A stretch of DNA of 64,000 bases from assembly GCA_001695595.3 (NCBI GenBank), contig MBPM02000029.1, positions 167,501 through 231,500 on the forward strand, given 5' to 3'. This document shows, in pieces, positions 45,709 to 57,600 of the stretch. Numbering within the stretch: the first letter of the stretch is position 1; the number at the start of each line of letters is the position of its first letter. Both the position numbers and the translations under genes were made by a program. Origin of the DNA: Plasmopara viticola. Its lineage: Eukaryota; Oomycota; Peronosporomycetes; Peronosporales; Peronosporaceae. The notes under the pieces are model-generated. The model made no database searches. It saw nothing but the letters and a program-made list of their open reading frames with translations, and had not been told where the DNA came from.

Positions 45709-47061
45709 ATGGCGCTCGCTTCGTCGTCCAGGGCCACTCCTGCGCTGCCCCCGCCCTCGACGCTCTCCACCGCGCGTCAAGCCTACCACGAACAGTTTGG
45801 TCGCCCTGCTACCTTCGTCCCAACCGACAAGTTCTTCACTGCGTTCAATGAAGCGCGGGAGCGCGATGCATCTGCGCAGGAACTCCGCTGCATTGCAATG
45901 CAACAGATCCAGCCAGCTCGCGTTCCTGAAGGTTATAAGATCGTGTTGTGGGTCCCCGCGCCCCGAATCGTCCGCGTGTATGGCACGCCCGAGGTCATGG
46001 ACGCAATTAAACGAGAAGCGCAATCTCAGACATGGGATCCGGTGTCGAGCTCTGTATGCGCTATCGAAGTCGTGAAGAATCGCGGCATACGCATTACTTG
46101 CACCAACCGCGACCTCGCAATCAAGCTTGGCGGTACGGCGATCTCTTGTATTGTTCAAAAACTCATCGTGAAGCCGTACAGCGCCCACGACCGCTTCTAC
46201 TACGTAGACCTCACACACATTCCGACTGGATTGAGTGATGACGAGGTCTATGACTATTTTCTCCTGTGTACGTGCAGCACAAGAAGCGCTCGCTGAACAA
46301 GACACTTCCCCCTTCGATCGCCACCAAAAAAGCTGCTGCCGCCGCTACAACCACGCAGCCACGCGCTGTGCGACCGTGCATCGTTCAACGAGCAGCCACT
46401 AGTCGACGTGAGAGTCCTCGTGACGATCCCAAAGAATCCAGTGTCGTGCCAGCGACACGCACTCAATTTCACGATTCTTATTCCACTGCATCAAGTAAAC
46501 CCCCGGAGGCGTCATCTTCTCCGGACAGGAACCTCATCCTCGAACGCCCAACGGCTTCGGCCTCGGTCCTCGAATGGGTGAAGGTTTCTCGCCACGCGAT
46601 GTGTTCGACGTCATCCTCTTATCCCGCAGACGTCATAGTAGACGTCTCCACGACGCAAGCGACCGATGGCCGAGTGGTCTATGGCTTCCCGGTCTAGCCC
46701 ACTAGTTTTGAACTCGCATTTAACGACCACGATGCCGACGAGTCGACCGCAGGTGACGCAGATTGCGTTGCCTATGCCGGGTTAGAGACGATCTCGACTT
46801 CTTCACTGACCCATGCCGAGCCGGTCAACGAGTTGGTGGTCGATCGCTCCTTTCTCCGCCCAAAGACCAACTCACTCACGCGGTCGGAGTACCGACACCG
46901 CGCTCGCAAAGCTGCGCGTGAGCTTTCGTAATTGCTAGAGCCGGAAGACCGCCTAGCTGCGATGACTGCACAACCTAGCGCGTACGCAACGCTAGTGCAC
47001 GCCAGCCCCCCAGAAATGGTACCTATTGTTGATGACCGCGCTTCTTCGCCTCTACAGCGGT
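45709..47061 (+). pseudogene. ORF1 of the 18S element (RRM-like)
   Basis: Begins ATG at 45709 (MALASSSRATPALPPPSTLS). Residues about 125-170 (RITCTNRDLAIKLGG, IVKPYSAHDRFYYVDL) match the 5S and 28S ORF1s. A frameshift near 46266-46296 leads to a frame holding HAMCSTSSSYPADVIVDVST and VVYGFPV, then TAG (46695) and TAA (46929), and the conserved C-terminal block EDRLAAMTAQPSAYATLV. Length and layout agree with the relatives. As in the family, a nucleic-acid-binding role is expected. Confidence 0.82.
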
Positions 47062-47640
47062 AAACCTTCCTCGACGCACGGATCAGAACACAGCTTGTTA
47101 AGTCGCCTCGCCGCGGACTACAAGACTAACGAAGCCCCATCGGCAAACGCTATACTTGCAGACCAAATTCTAGACGACACCTATCGCGTACTAGCGCGAG
47201 CGTACGCCGGTGTGGACTTATTTTTGAGGACGCACGCGCCAGCCATCTACCATGACCCCATCAAAATGCAAGCGCTCTGCGGTATTACCCAAATTTCCAG
47301 TCTACAATACTCGAGCTTACGGACGAGACTATCGCTACGCTATGCCGATCTGAGCTGGGCCAAGAATTCGAGCATTATTTGAGCCCACCAGTTCTGGCAG
47401 CGTTTCAATTAAACCTGAAAGACCACACGGGCGATATGACTGACAGTGCCTCCTCGACCTCCTCCATGAGCGATGTCGACGACACATTGATACCCCCCCT
47501 AACCGTGGGCGAGTCCCCGGTACCGGCAACGGGGCTCGATGCAGGAATTCGTCTCAGTAGTCAGTCTGTCCACGAAGATTGCTCTCCCCTCTTTCTGGAC
47601 ATTATTTCATCAAAGGTGAATTCCTTGTGAAAACTTATAT
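47062..47640 (+). pseudogene. ORF2 N-terminal remnant (18S element, copy B2)
   Basis: LADQILDDTYRVLARAYAG then DLFLRTHAPAIYHDPIKMQA, equivalent to DLFLMVFAPSVFVDPVKVQA upstream of APE in the 28S element. The frame continues to an acidic Ser/Asp-rich stretch and then leaves ORF2 before any endonuclease motif. Confidence 0.65.
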
Positions 47641-48231
47641 CCGCAACGATCGATTCGACAAATTCTTAGAGGTTTTCACGACTGGCTGCGAGAGACTGAA
47701 ATCGGCTCATTTCCCAATTTGCTTTCTAGGACACAAGTCGACCCTCCCCCCCCAAAACCCAACCGCCTTCCCGTCAGACCCTCCAAGTGAGGTGGTACTT
47801 GCAGAGCCCGCACCGATCCGGGTAAGGCCACGTGCCGCATCTGACACCGCTGACGCCTGCTTGTACCATCTCACTGGAGCAAGACAAGAGCACTACCGAC
47901 CCCACCTTCATTGGCTCCAAGCGCGGCAGACGTCTTCATATTGCTACGAAAACAACGAAATCTACTGTGCCGACCTTTTTCGGACTGCGTAATCATTACA
48001 GCAAACATTCGGGCGACATCCAAGCAACATCCCGACCTCCAATCATCTATACCTTTGTCATTCGGAAACCTCTACAACTTTATCCTCGATTTGGCCAGAT
48101 ACAACATCAAAGTTAATATTTTGGGTGGACCACACTATTTTGGGTGCACTTCATAGCTTGAGGACGAAGTCGACCTGTATATCATTCGCTACCATTTCTT
48201 TCAGATGATAAGTAATAAAACATTATTTAAC
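47641..48231 (+). other. ORF3-start fragment joined to short-element tail (copy B2)
   Basis: 47650-47860 matches the beginning of the ORF3 gene in B1 (43575-43830: the gaggttttcacgactggctg and gccacgtgccgcatc segments). From 47870 it switches to the sequence of the short element A2. The switch point, after the ctgacgcctgcttgtacca segment, is the same as in A2, so this is the parental arrangement of the short element. Confidence 0.7.
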
Positions 48232-48246
48232 CAGACTTGCCCTCCA
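48232..48246 (-). repeat. 18S target-site copy 3 (unit B)
   Basis: cagacttgccctcca between B2 and B3. Confidence 0.92.
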
Positions 48247-49576
48247 CGGGGTGGGACTTGCAGAGCTCGCACCGCTCCGGGTTAGGCCACGTGCCGCATC
48301 CGACACCGCTGACGCCTGCTTGTACCACCTTAAGGGAGCACGAGCCATTGACCGCCAACATTATCGCTGTCGTTTTTCATCTCCGAGACATGGTCAATAC
48401 GGTCGCGCAAGAACACGAAGCCTCTTGCGCTTCCGCATGTCCCATGGATGCCGCTGTTGATTGTGCTGAGCCCAACGGATCATCGACAGATGTCATCTCA
48501 GATTTGTCCGAGCTTCTTCCTTCAGGCCGTCTAAACGACTCACCCCAGAATGTGCAACAGTCCGGCAAGCGGCCCGCGATCCCGCCGAGTCTACTAGCTT
48601 GGAGACGGCATCGCCCCTAGAGAACCCGTCGCAAACGACCGGCATGCACCTCCGCTCCGGGGCTGTCAAAGACAACGGTCTCCCACAAAGCGGCTGCATA
48701 CCACAAAGGCTGGTCCTAAACAAGCTCGAGCCCAAGCCGGTCCGGACAGCATGACTTCCGAGCATATCCCTTTCCTCATTGTGGACAAACGCCGTGACGA
48801 ACCCAAGCGCGGTCGTTGTTACCATGTCCGTTTCCTCGATGGACATGACGAATGGATACCAAGACAGTCCCTGGTTGAAGACGGCCAAAAGGGCCCCTGC
48901 GACTGGGTCGACTGGTGGTACGACGAAGATTTACAGCTGACCAAGCCATTTATTTGCTACATGAAAGGCCTCCCTGACTACCACAAATATATGACGGCGT
49001 CGGACGGAGGTAACTGCGTTGTTCAAGCCATTAATGCGCTGTACAAGATTGCGGATCATGACGTGTATATCACTCGTAAGCACTGGGAAACTATTTTGTT
49101 TCGAAAACAACATCGCTCCTCTCACCGGGATCGGCATTGCCCAAACCAAGAAGCTCCTACGTTGGATGGAGCACAAGGATGAGGGATCCTCGCCCGTTTC
49201 TATCAAGCGCAAGCTGCTGGATATAAACCTCTTTCGCGGCATGGGCAAAAGAGTCCGATCCATCTTTGATACTAAACTTCAGCCTGGTCTCTACCTCGTT
49301 CACTGTGACCTTTCTGAGATGTTGAGCCACGGAATAGCGTTGCAAGTGAAAGGAATTCGTCGTTCTCATCAAATTTATGATGAAGGCAAATGGATCGGCC
49401 TAATGGACGCTATGGATTGGCTTTATCGGGTTCGTGGTATTTACCGCATCGAGTTGATTTCTCGTTTTTCGCCACACGCCACTACTTCCGACGGTCATCG
49501 CGTTTCCAAGTCTAAGACCAAAACTCGGCGAAGTCAAGCAAAAAAGCAAGTGGCGAACAACTTGACTTTGTACTAA
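48247..49576 (+). pseudogene. ORF3, frameshifted copy B3
   Basis: Three frames as in A3: to 48620 (N-terminal part), 48751-49182 (chromo-like YHVRFLDGHDEWIP and DGGNCVVQAINALYK), 49019-49576 (LLRWMEHKDEGSSPVSIKRK, SHGIALQVKG, basic tail). It has one extra single-base loss near 48680 (tctcccacaaag against tcctcccccaaag in A3). Its 3' third is closer to B1 than to A3 (ends NNLTLY as B1, against NNLTSN in A3), suggesting gene conversion between B1 and B3. Confidence 0.83.
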
Positions 49577-49689
49577 CAACAAACTTGCTTGTTGACCATT
49601 ACTGCACGAACTTTCTTTTCTTTTTCTTCACATTTATTGACGATGACGTACATTTCGTGTATGGACGACAATTGGATTTTCACGACGGA

Positions 49690-49915
49690 CTTTTGATTTT
49701 GCGAAAGCAACAAGCTTTTAGCAGTTTTAACCACACTCTTTTGGCGAACGCAACCAGCTTTTGGCTGTTTTTCGCCACACTTTTTTTGCGAAAGCACTTA
49801 GCTTTTTTGGAAGCTTCACCGCCCTTCTTTAAGCGAAAGTATTTAGCTTTTTTGGCGATTGGGATGGATTTTTTTTGCGAAAGCATTTTGCTTTTCAGCG
49901 GTTTTTCCGCTTTAC
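49690..49915 (+). repeat. 3' UTR hairpin array of the ORF3 element (B3)
   Basis: Third instance of the AAAGC/GCTTT hairpin series, close to A3 in sequence. Confidence 0.65.
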
Positions 49916-50075
49916 TCTTTATTATTAAGGGTGATCCTGCCGCTTTCACGCCAAGAAATAATCATACGTTGATTGATTATGTCTCCAGAACCTAAACATT
50001 TTCAATGACTTCGGTCCTAGGCAAGCCAGCTATAGATATTTTCGTATAAATCCAATAATAAAATCACTTTTAAAC

Positions 50076-50622
50076 CAGACTTGCCCTCCAATTGATCCTC
50101 GCTAAGGGATATAAATTGTTCTCATTCCAATTGCCCGACCCGAAGAGCCAGGGCATTGTTATTCATTGTCACTACCTCCCTGTATCAGGATTGGGTAATT
50201 TACGCGCCTGCTGCCTTCCTTGGATGTGGTAGCCGTTTCTAAGGCTCCCTCTCCGGAATCAAACCCTAATTCCCCGTTACCCGTTAATGCCATGGTAGGT
50301 CCATATCCTACCATCCAAAGCTGATAGGGCAGAAACTCAATCGATTTATCGCGCAAAAGCACGATCCGCACAGTTATTATGACTCAACACAATACCAGCC
50401 CGAAGACTAATAAATGCTACCCGCCCGACAAGCAGTTGGGTATTCATGCATGTTTAGCTCTAGAATTACTACGGTTATCCGAGTAGTAAGGTACTATCGA
50501 GTGGACTAGAATTGATATAATGAGCCATTCGCAGTTTCACAGTACAAATTTGTTTATACTTAGACATGCATGGCTTAATCTTTAAGACAAGCTCATGACT
50601 ACTGGCAGGATCAACCAGGTTT
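50076..50622 (-). rRNA. 18S rRNA gene, 5' part (unit B), degenerate
   Basis: Starts at AACCTGGTTGATCCTGCCAG (50622) and runs to the target copy 50076-50090. Relative to unit A, about 18 bp are missing near 50405 (the AATCTAATAAAT-proximal helix with the ATTGGTTTTAA segment) and one A of the conserved AGAGCTAATACATG near 50455. These fall in normally conserved SSU helices. Confidence 0.93.
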
Positions 50623-51130
50623 ATATCTTCTATACGTAAGAGACGACAAGTCGCCCCCAGCACAAAGTAACAACACAGAGGCAGGCTGCATAAACAAGTT
50701 TCCCGCCGAAGAACTCGGAAGTCGACTCAGAATCCGCTACCTTTCTCAAAGTCGTAATTTATTAGATGAGATTCTTTTGTACAGAAAGACAAATTAAGAT
50801 CCTCACTTCACCAGTCTCACCATATAATGGCAAATCAAGAATTGAACAATAGAACATGATACAGCGTACTATAGAAAATTCTATAAATAAACTTTTCCTC
50901 AGTTTGCCGCACACACGCCCCAGATCAAGTCGGTTCTACCCGAGTTTGAATCTTTCCACCACAAACTACCACAATTACCATCACAAAAGGTATCGCATAG
51001 CGTCACACAATCCGAAAATCGTATAAACACTATACAACCAACTGAAACGATATTTTGCAATAGCTCGGATAGTGCGTCGTTATAGTATTTCGCAGCATCA
51101 GCAGCGTATTATTGCGTAAAAGTTTGCGTC
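50623..51130 (-). other. External transcribed spacer region (unit B)
   Basis: Counterpart of 12054-12560 with minor substitutions. No gene seen. Confidence 0.5.
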
Positions 51131-54010
51131 TTGGAAAATTCTTTCAATTGCATTTACTCAAATGCAAATCAGCATCGCATTACAATATTTTTTCGCGTCA
51201 ATGTTAATACGCTCGGGTAACTACTCCGATTGTATTTACTTAATCAGCTTTTATGTTATAACACAGCGCTTCATCGCGTCAAAATAAACACACTCGAAGT
51301 AATGCCTCTAACGTACTTACTTAGTCAACAACTCAGCATCGCATTACAATATTTTTTCGCGTCAATGTTAATACGCTCGGGTAACTACCCCGATTTTATT
51401 TACTTATTCAGCTTCCATATCATTGCACAACGCTTCATCGAGTCATAGTAAACACGCTCGTAATATAAATTCTAACATACTTTACTTCGTCAACAACCCA
51501 GCATCGCATCACAACATTGTTTCGCGTCGAAGTTAATACGCTCGGGTATATACCCCAATTATATTTACTTAATCAGCTTCCATATCATAACACAACGCTT
51601 CATCGCGTCAAAGTATATACGTTAATAAAATAATTTCTTACGAATTTGTCTGGTCGGCAAATCAACGTCGCATCACAATATTTAATAGCGTCAAAGACTA
51701 TACTTGTCGGGAAACTACCATTTGTATGTACTAAATCAGCTTCTATATCGTAACACAACGCTTCATCGCGTCGAAATAAACACGCTCAACTAATAATTCT
51801 GATTGTACTTACTCACCCAGCAATTAAACATCGCATTATATAATTTGATTGCAAACAATCGAAAAATTATTCCAATCGAACATATCTAGTCAGCATTCAA
51901 ACTATTATACAACACTTTATCGCTTCAGAGTTAACACATTTAAATAATAAATTCAGTTGTATAAACTCGTCAACAAATTCACATCGCATCACAACATTTT
52001 TCGCGTCAAAGATTATACGCTTGGGGAACTACCCCAATTGTAGTCACTGAATCAGCTTCCATATTGTAATACAATGCTTTATCGTATCATCATTTACACG
52101 CTCGAATTATTACACTAACTAGTACTTACTCAGTCGGTAACTTCACATCGCCTTGAAATTTAAAGCGTCAAATTGATAGAATAGAGAAAATCAGTTGTAC
52201 ACATCTTTCAGCTTCAATATTTCAACACAACGCTTCATCGCGTCAAAGTCAACACGTTTGAATAATTAAATTAATCGTATATACTCGTCAACAGCCTCAT
52301 ATCGCATCTCGCGTCAAAGATTATACGCTTGGGAAACTGCCCCAATTGTAAGCACTAATCAGCTACCATATTGTAACACAACGCTCAATTAAATCAAATT
52401 GTACACGCTCAAATAATTGTTCAAACTTGTACTTACTTCGTCGGCAACTCAACATCGCATCAAAATTAAAATGCATCAAAGCTTGAACAATCGAAAAATT
52501 TCCCAATCGATCATACTTAGTCAGCATCCATATCATAATACAACGCTTTGTCGCTTCAAAGCTAACGTGTTTTGGAAAATAAAATCAATTGTATATACTC
52601 GTCAACAAATCCACATCGCATCACAATACTTTTTCGCGTCAAAGATTATACGCTTGAGAAACTACCCAATTGTAGTCACTTATCACTTTTCGATATTGTA
52701 ACGCAACGCTTAATCGTATCTAAGTTCACACGCTCAAATTATATTTCCAATTAGCACTAACTTAGTCGGCAACTCGACATCGCATTTAACATTAAAATGC
52801 ATCACAGCTTAAACAATCGGAAATTTTCCAATAGGTCATACTTAGCTAGCCTCTCTATTATAACGCAACGCTTTGTCGCTTCAAAGTTAACGTGTTTTGC
52901 AAAAAAAGTCAATTGTATATACTCGTCAACAAATCCACATCGCATCACGATATTTAATAGCGTCAAAGATTGAACGCTTGGGGAACTACCCCAATTGTAA
53001 ACACTTATCAGTTTTCGATATTGTAACGCAACGTTTTATCGTGTCAAACTTTACACGCTCGAATTAGCTCGAATTATATTCTCGAATTGGCACTAACGTA
53101 GTCGGCTACTCAACATCGCATTAAAAATTAAAATGCATCAAAGCTTGAAATACTAGTCAGCATCCATATTATGACACAACGCTTGGTCGCTTCAAAGCTA
53201 ACGCGGTTGGAATATAAAATCAATTGTATATACTCGTCAACAAATCCACATCGCATAAACAATTTGTTTTCGCGTCAAAGATTATACGTTAGGGGGACTA
53301 CCCCAATTGTAGTCACTTATCAGTTTTCGATATTGTAACGCAACGTTTTATCGTGTCAAACTTTACACGCTCGAATTAGCTCGAATTATATTCTCGAATT
53401 GGCACTAACGTAGTCGGCTACTCAACATCGCATTAAAAATTAAAATGTATCAAAGCTTGAAATACTTAGTCAGCATCCATATTATGACACAACGCTTGGT
53501 CGCTTCAAAGCTAACGCGTTTGGAATATAAAATCAATTGTATATACTCGTCAACAAATCCACATCGCATAAACAATTTGTTTTCGCGTCAAAGATTATAC
53601 GTTAGGGGGACTACCCCAATTGTAGTCACTTATCAGTTTTCGATATTGTAACGCAGCGCTTTATCGTATCAAAGTTTACACGCTCGAATTACATTTCCAA
53701 TTAGTACATACTTAGTCAGCAATTCCACATTGCGTTGCAACATTTAAGGCATTGAAGAAATACGCTTGGGTAATTACCCCAAATGTACTTACTTAGCTAG
53801 CTTTAATGTTGGAAAACATTGCTTCATCGCGTCAAAGTCTATATAGAATTATTAATCCAATTATACTTACTTGCTTAGCAACTTCACATCGCACCAAAAA
53901 AATTTTTTCGCGTCAAAGATTATACGCTCAGGGAACCACCCCAATTGTAGTCACTTACCACGTGATGCAATGCTTAATCGCGTCGAAATAAATACGCTCG
54001 GATATAGTTA
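51131..54010. repeat. Intergenic-spacer repeats (unit B)
   Basis: Counterpart of 12561-15010 with different copy number. It includes a recent, almost identical duplication of roughly 300 bp: about 53035-53335 and 53340-53640, both with the unusual doubling cgaattagctcgaattat. Confidence 0.85.
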
Positions 54011-56460
54011 TTATAATAATAATTATTATCATACTTACACATACTTACTCTGCAATTCTACTCTTCTTCAGCACAAAATAATCAGTGCAACGCAAAATTG
54101 CATCAAATTAAACTTGATTCTTATGCATAGCATATGAATACAACCTCATTTACTGCTAGCACGTTTAATTACCCCAAGTTTCCTTAAGAAATTCTAAACG
54201 CACTTTACTTAGCTGCTTCCTACACAAACCTTAGATTAAGCGGAACTACATCTACAAAGATCCATGTAGGAAACCATATATTGCCTACATTATTTTACTA
54301 TATAATAAAAAATGTACTAGAAGTTAATTAGAGTGTGAAGTGGCAAGTCGGCTTTTACTATATAAATGAAATACCTAAGGAATCTCTATAATAAACTTTT
54401 TATAGTATATAAATAGAGACCCCTATTGAATTTCCATAGTAATTTTTTTTTGTATAAAAATAAAAACCCGAAAGAAGTTTCCATAATAATTTTTTTTCAC
54501 CGACATACCCCTCCACATACATAGGGAACCCGCTACAGGAACGCTACCCTGGTATTCTAGATCGTGTCATATATATATATATATATACCTTTAGCTATAG
54601 ATAGTTTTCTGGCAGTTTATCTTTATATAGACATCACTATACGAGAAGTTAAGCTTAACGCTTAATGTGTCTAAAATAGATTCCACGTATTCTATATTTT
54701 TCACCGTCATAGGTACGAAATTTATTCACTTAGGTACGAATTTTCGCTTAATTACGTAAAATTTATATAAAGTACGTAATTTTCATTTATGTACGTAATA
54801 TATGTGCTTTTCCTGCAACATTGTCCATTTTTGAGGACATTTTGACGTCGCTTAAGAACACATCGGTAGGCTCGCCCGCATAGAATTAATATGTTTGGGG
54901 CGCTACAAAACTACACTACGTAAGCTAAGGCAGGTCGCTCAACTAAGAAGTCGAGATATTTTGTGTTAAGTGACAAATTCGCGTGTTTCTTGTGCCGCTT
55001 GGCCGGTCTTTGGCCAAGAACGAAAAATGCCGTCTAGAGGCCACAAATTATTTTTTTTTGTATACAAGATATCTTTGAAAAAGGTGTATTTTAGCATTTT
55101 CTTTAACTTTGATCTCCTTAACAGAACGACTTAACTCTCTTTATGCCGAAATATATGGCAAAATCCTCTCGATTTGTGTTAATCTTCAAACTTTAATCTT
55201 TAATAACTTTTGAAGCACTTCAAAGTCTCGAACAAATCTTAAACCAGTTTGACCGTCTTGTAAATGTTAACACTTTTGTTTATCGATATCCTTCGAAATG
55301 TTATATATTGAATCAGTTATTACAGTTTATATAGTTTTTCAAGTTTAATTACATAAACGTACTAACGCTTCTGTTCTCGATTCAATATTTGTTATCTTTA
55401 TCAAGTTCTACACCTCCCCCCTTTTTTTAACCGTAAATTCCAAGTGGAAGTAACTCTTACTGATTCCGAGTGAGCTATTTTGATCGGAAGTGCAACCAAT
55501 GCACACCTACGAAATCAACGCAGATTCTGGGGAACGAAAATATAGCCAGGCCAAGTCTCAATGTAAGCACCCTATACCCTGGGAGATTGGCTTTCTAGGA
55601 CCAAAAATTCACGCTGAATCGATTCCATTATCGAGCTGGGCTCTCAGACGTCTCGTTTTTACGCTATGACGCAAAAGCGGTCCGGATGCAATCTTTTAGG
55701 TACACTTTTTGGTAAACAAAGCCGTTTTTATAAAAATAGAGATACAGAAAAAAGTATTAAAGTTCGACTTTCTGCCAATAGCTCACGTGAACGAGCATCA
55801 CAAACCACGTCTAGAACACAAAAGGGAGCAGGGTTAAGTGTCCTGTATCTTGGTAAAAGAGGGTTGCGAAGGCGAAAAATGGCATATTTTACACCAAATT
55901 TGGGCCATTTTTGCCGCACTAAAAATGTTCTAAATCAGCAACCACTGCGAGTTACGGGCCCTACTTTTGGGTGTGGACATGTCCAAGCATGATCCAAACA
56001 ATTCCGAGGCGTCTGCAGGCCAAATGTCGTTTGCGCTACGAAGAGTTAAATTTTTGTGCCTAAAAATGCAAAAGTTCAAAACGCGTGAAATAGCTGTTAT
56101 GAGGATCTACAGCCAGGGGACTTGCTTGTGCGCTTTTAAATTTTAGTTCACGTGAAAGAGCATAAACAAACACATCTAGAACACTAAAACATGTAGACGA
56201 GACTACTCGTCTTCCAAGATTTATAGAGCCACTTGTGTAAATTCTTAAACATTTTTAAGAGATTTTGAGGCGATTTTGCCGCACTAAAAAAATCATAACT
56301 TGACAACTAATGCGAGTGGCGGACTCTAATTATGTATGCGGTCGTGTGAATACACACACTAGACATACCGTTCTTCTGCAGGCCGAATTTGTTTTGCAGA
56401 GCATAAAAGTTAATTTTTTAGGACTAAAAATGACAATAATTGAAAATCTTGCGCATATAT
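54011..56460. other. Unique intergenic spacer block (unit B)
   Basis: Parallels 15011-17430 of unit A, including the tacgtaa cluster (about 54710-54800) and the diverged duplication. Similarity ends at catatat (56460), where a retroelement begins. The part of the spacer that holds 5S in unit A is absent from the window here. Confidence 0.6.
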
Positions 56461-56712
56461 ACAGAAGGTATCGACTGGTTTCCCTTTAACTACATCGTTT
56501 TGCGACTCCCCCACCAGGAAGCTAGGCCGTATTGACGTGAATCAACGAAAAGCTTAATTTCACGAAAAGTTGAAGAGAACATACTTTGTAGGTTGCACCT
56601 TCACTGTCTCTAAGTATTGAGGTATCTTCCGACTAGTGTTGAATTAAGTGTATTTCGGCACTAGAGACGCAGAACGCGCGTCTTCACAGTTTCCTGCGTT
56701 TATTAGCAACCG

Positions 56713-57600
56713 GTGGTGAGTACTCCGCACTACTCTCCAGCCATTACGGGCCCCCAACGCGACAAAGCTTGGCGCCAAACGTGGCACAACACCGCGTCAC
56801 GGGCCGAATTTACGCGCCCCGCCGACGCCGTCTTTGAAAAGGCACAGGCAGCTTTGCTTGATCTCGACCGGGACAAGCGGGACAAACGCTGCGTTGCCAT
56901 GGTAGGACCTCGCAACAATTTTCCCCCCAACTGCTCCTGCCCATGTGGATCCCAGCCCGAGTATACCGGCCACCATTTCGGGCACGGAGATTTTGACTTC
57001 ACTGGATTTGACTCCACAAAGCATCACCTGGACCTCCAACCTTGGCAATCTCCGCGACTTCAAGACAGTACGCAACGCTGGTATAAGCTTTCAGTGTACC
57101 GATCGGGACCTTCTACGAAATTAATCTGCGAACCTGTGACCATTTGTGGCCCAAGTTCAAAGTCCAACCGTACTTGAAGTACTCCCATTAGTATTACGTG
57201 GATCTGCAACGCCTGCCCGACGACGCAACGGACGGAGTCATCTACGATTGGTTTGTCAATCAGGGCATGCCGCCGGTGTTTATTACACCTGCTCATACCA
57301 TCGGACGACTTCGCTCCCGATGCCGACATGTATATTTTAGTCAAAATTTATTTCAGCGTCGGTGATGCTGAGTAATTTCATCCCGCTCCGCCAAATTTAG
57401 ATTACTGGGCAAGGCTAAACAGTGGTGCATCACCGAAACCACGCTTTCAACAGCGTCATCCCACCCTTCATCAAGGAACTTCGGACAAAGGGACGCCAGA
57501 CTCGCCAGCCTACGCCTGCGCCTCCCAAGAAGAACAAGACAGCATGGATGGACCTTGAAAGGGTTTTCTCTCAGCTCGAATGGTTTAAATAATGTTACAC
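56713..57600 (+). pseudogene. ORF1 remnant (5S-type LINE, unit B)
   Basis: MVSTPHYSPAITGPQRDKAW opens the frame, closely matching the unit A 5S element. The following parts match in shifted frames (RNAGISFQCTDRD-equivalent near 57070-57100, CGPSSKSNRT, VDLQRLPDDATDGVIY near 57200-57250). Much of the acidic C-terminal half is missing: ORF2-type sequence begins near 57560. Confidence 0.78.

Larger units (their letters stand above)
45575..48231 (+). mobile_element. 18S-site element with intact 5' end, ORF2 deleted (copy B2)
   Basis: Begins right after the target with cttctcaatttgccgcc, matching the 5' ends of the 28S and 5S elements, so this copy preserves the true 5' terminus of the 18S family. 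It contains ORF1 and the first part of ORF2 (to about 47400), then jumps to ORF3-type sequence (47600-47860) and the tail of the short element (47870-48231, ending aaaacattatttaac). Loss of APE and RT makes it non-autonomous. Confidence 0.85.
48247..50075 (+). mobile_element. 18S-site element carrying ORF3, 5'-truncated (copy B3)
   Basis: Same truncation point and same internal lesions as A3 (9662-11490); the orthologous insertion of the neighbouring unit. It ends in aatcacttttaaac followed by the last target copy and 18S. Confidence 0.88.

Noticed and set aside
45514..46305. 263-codon minus-strand ORF
   Set aside because: Shadow of the real plus-strand ORF1, whose protein is conserved with the 5S and 28S elements; the minus-strand product is not conserved.
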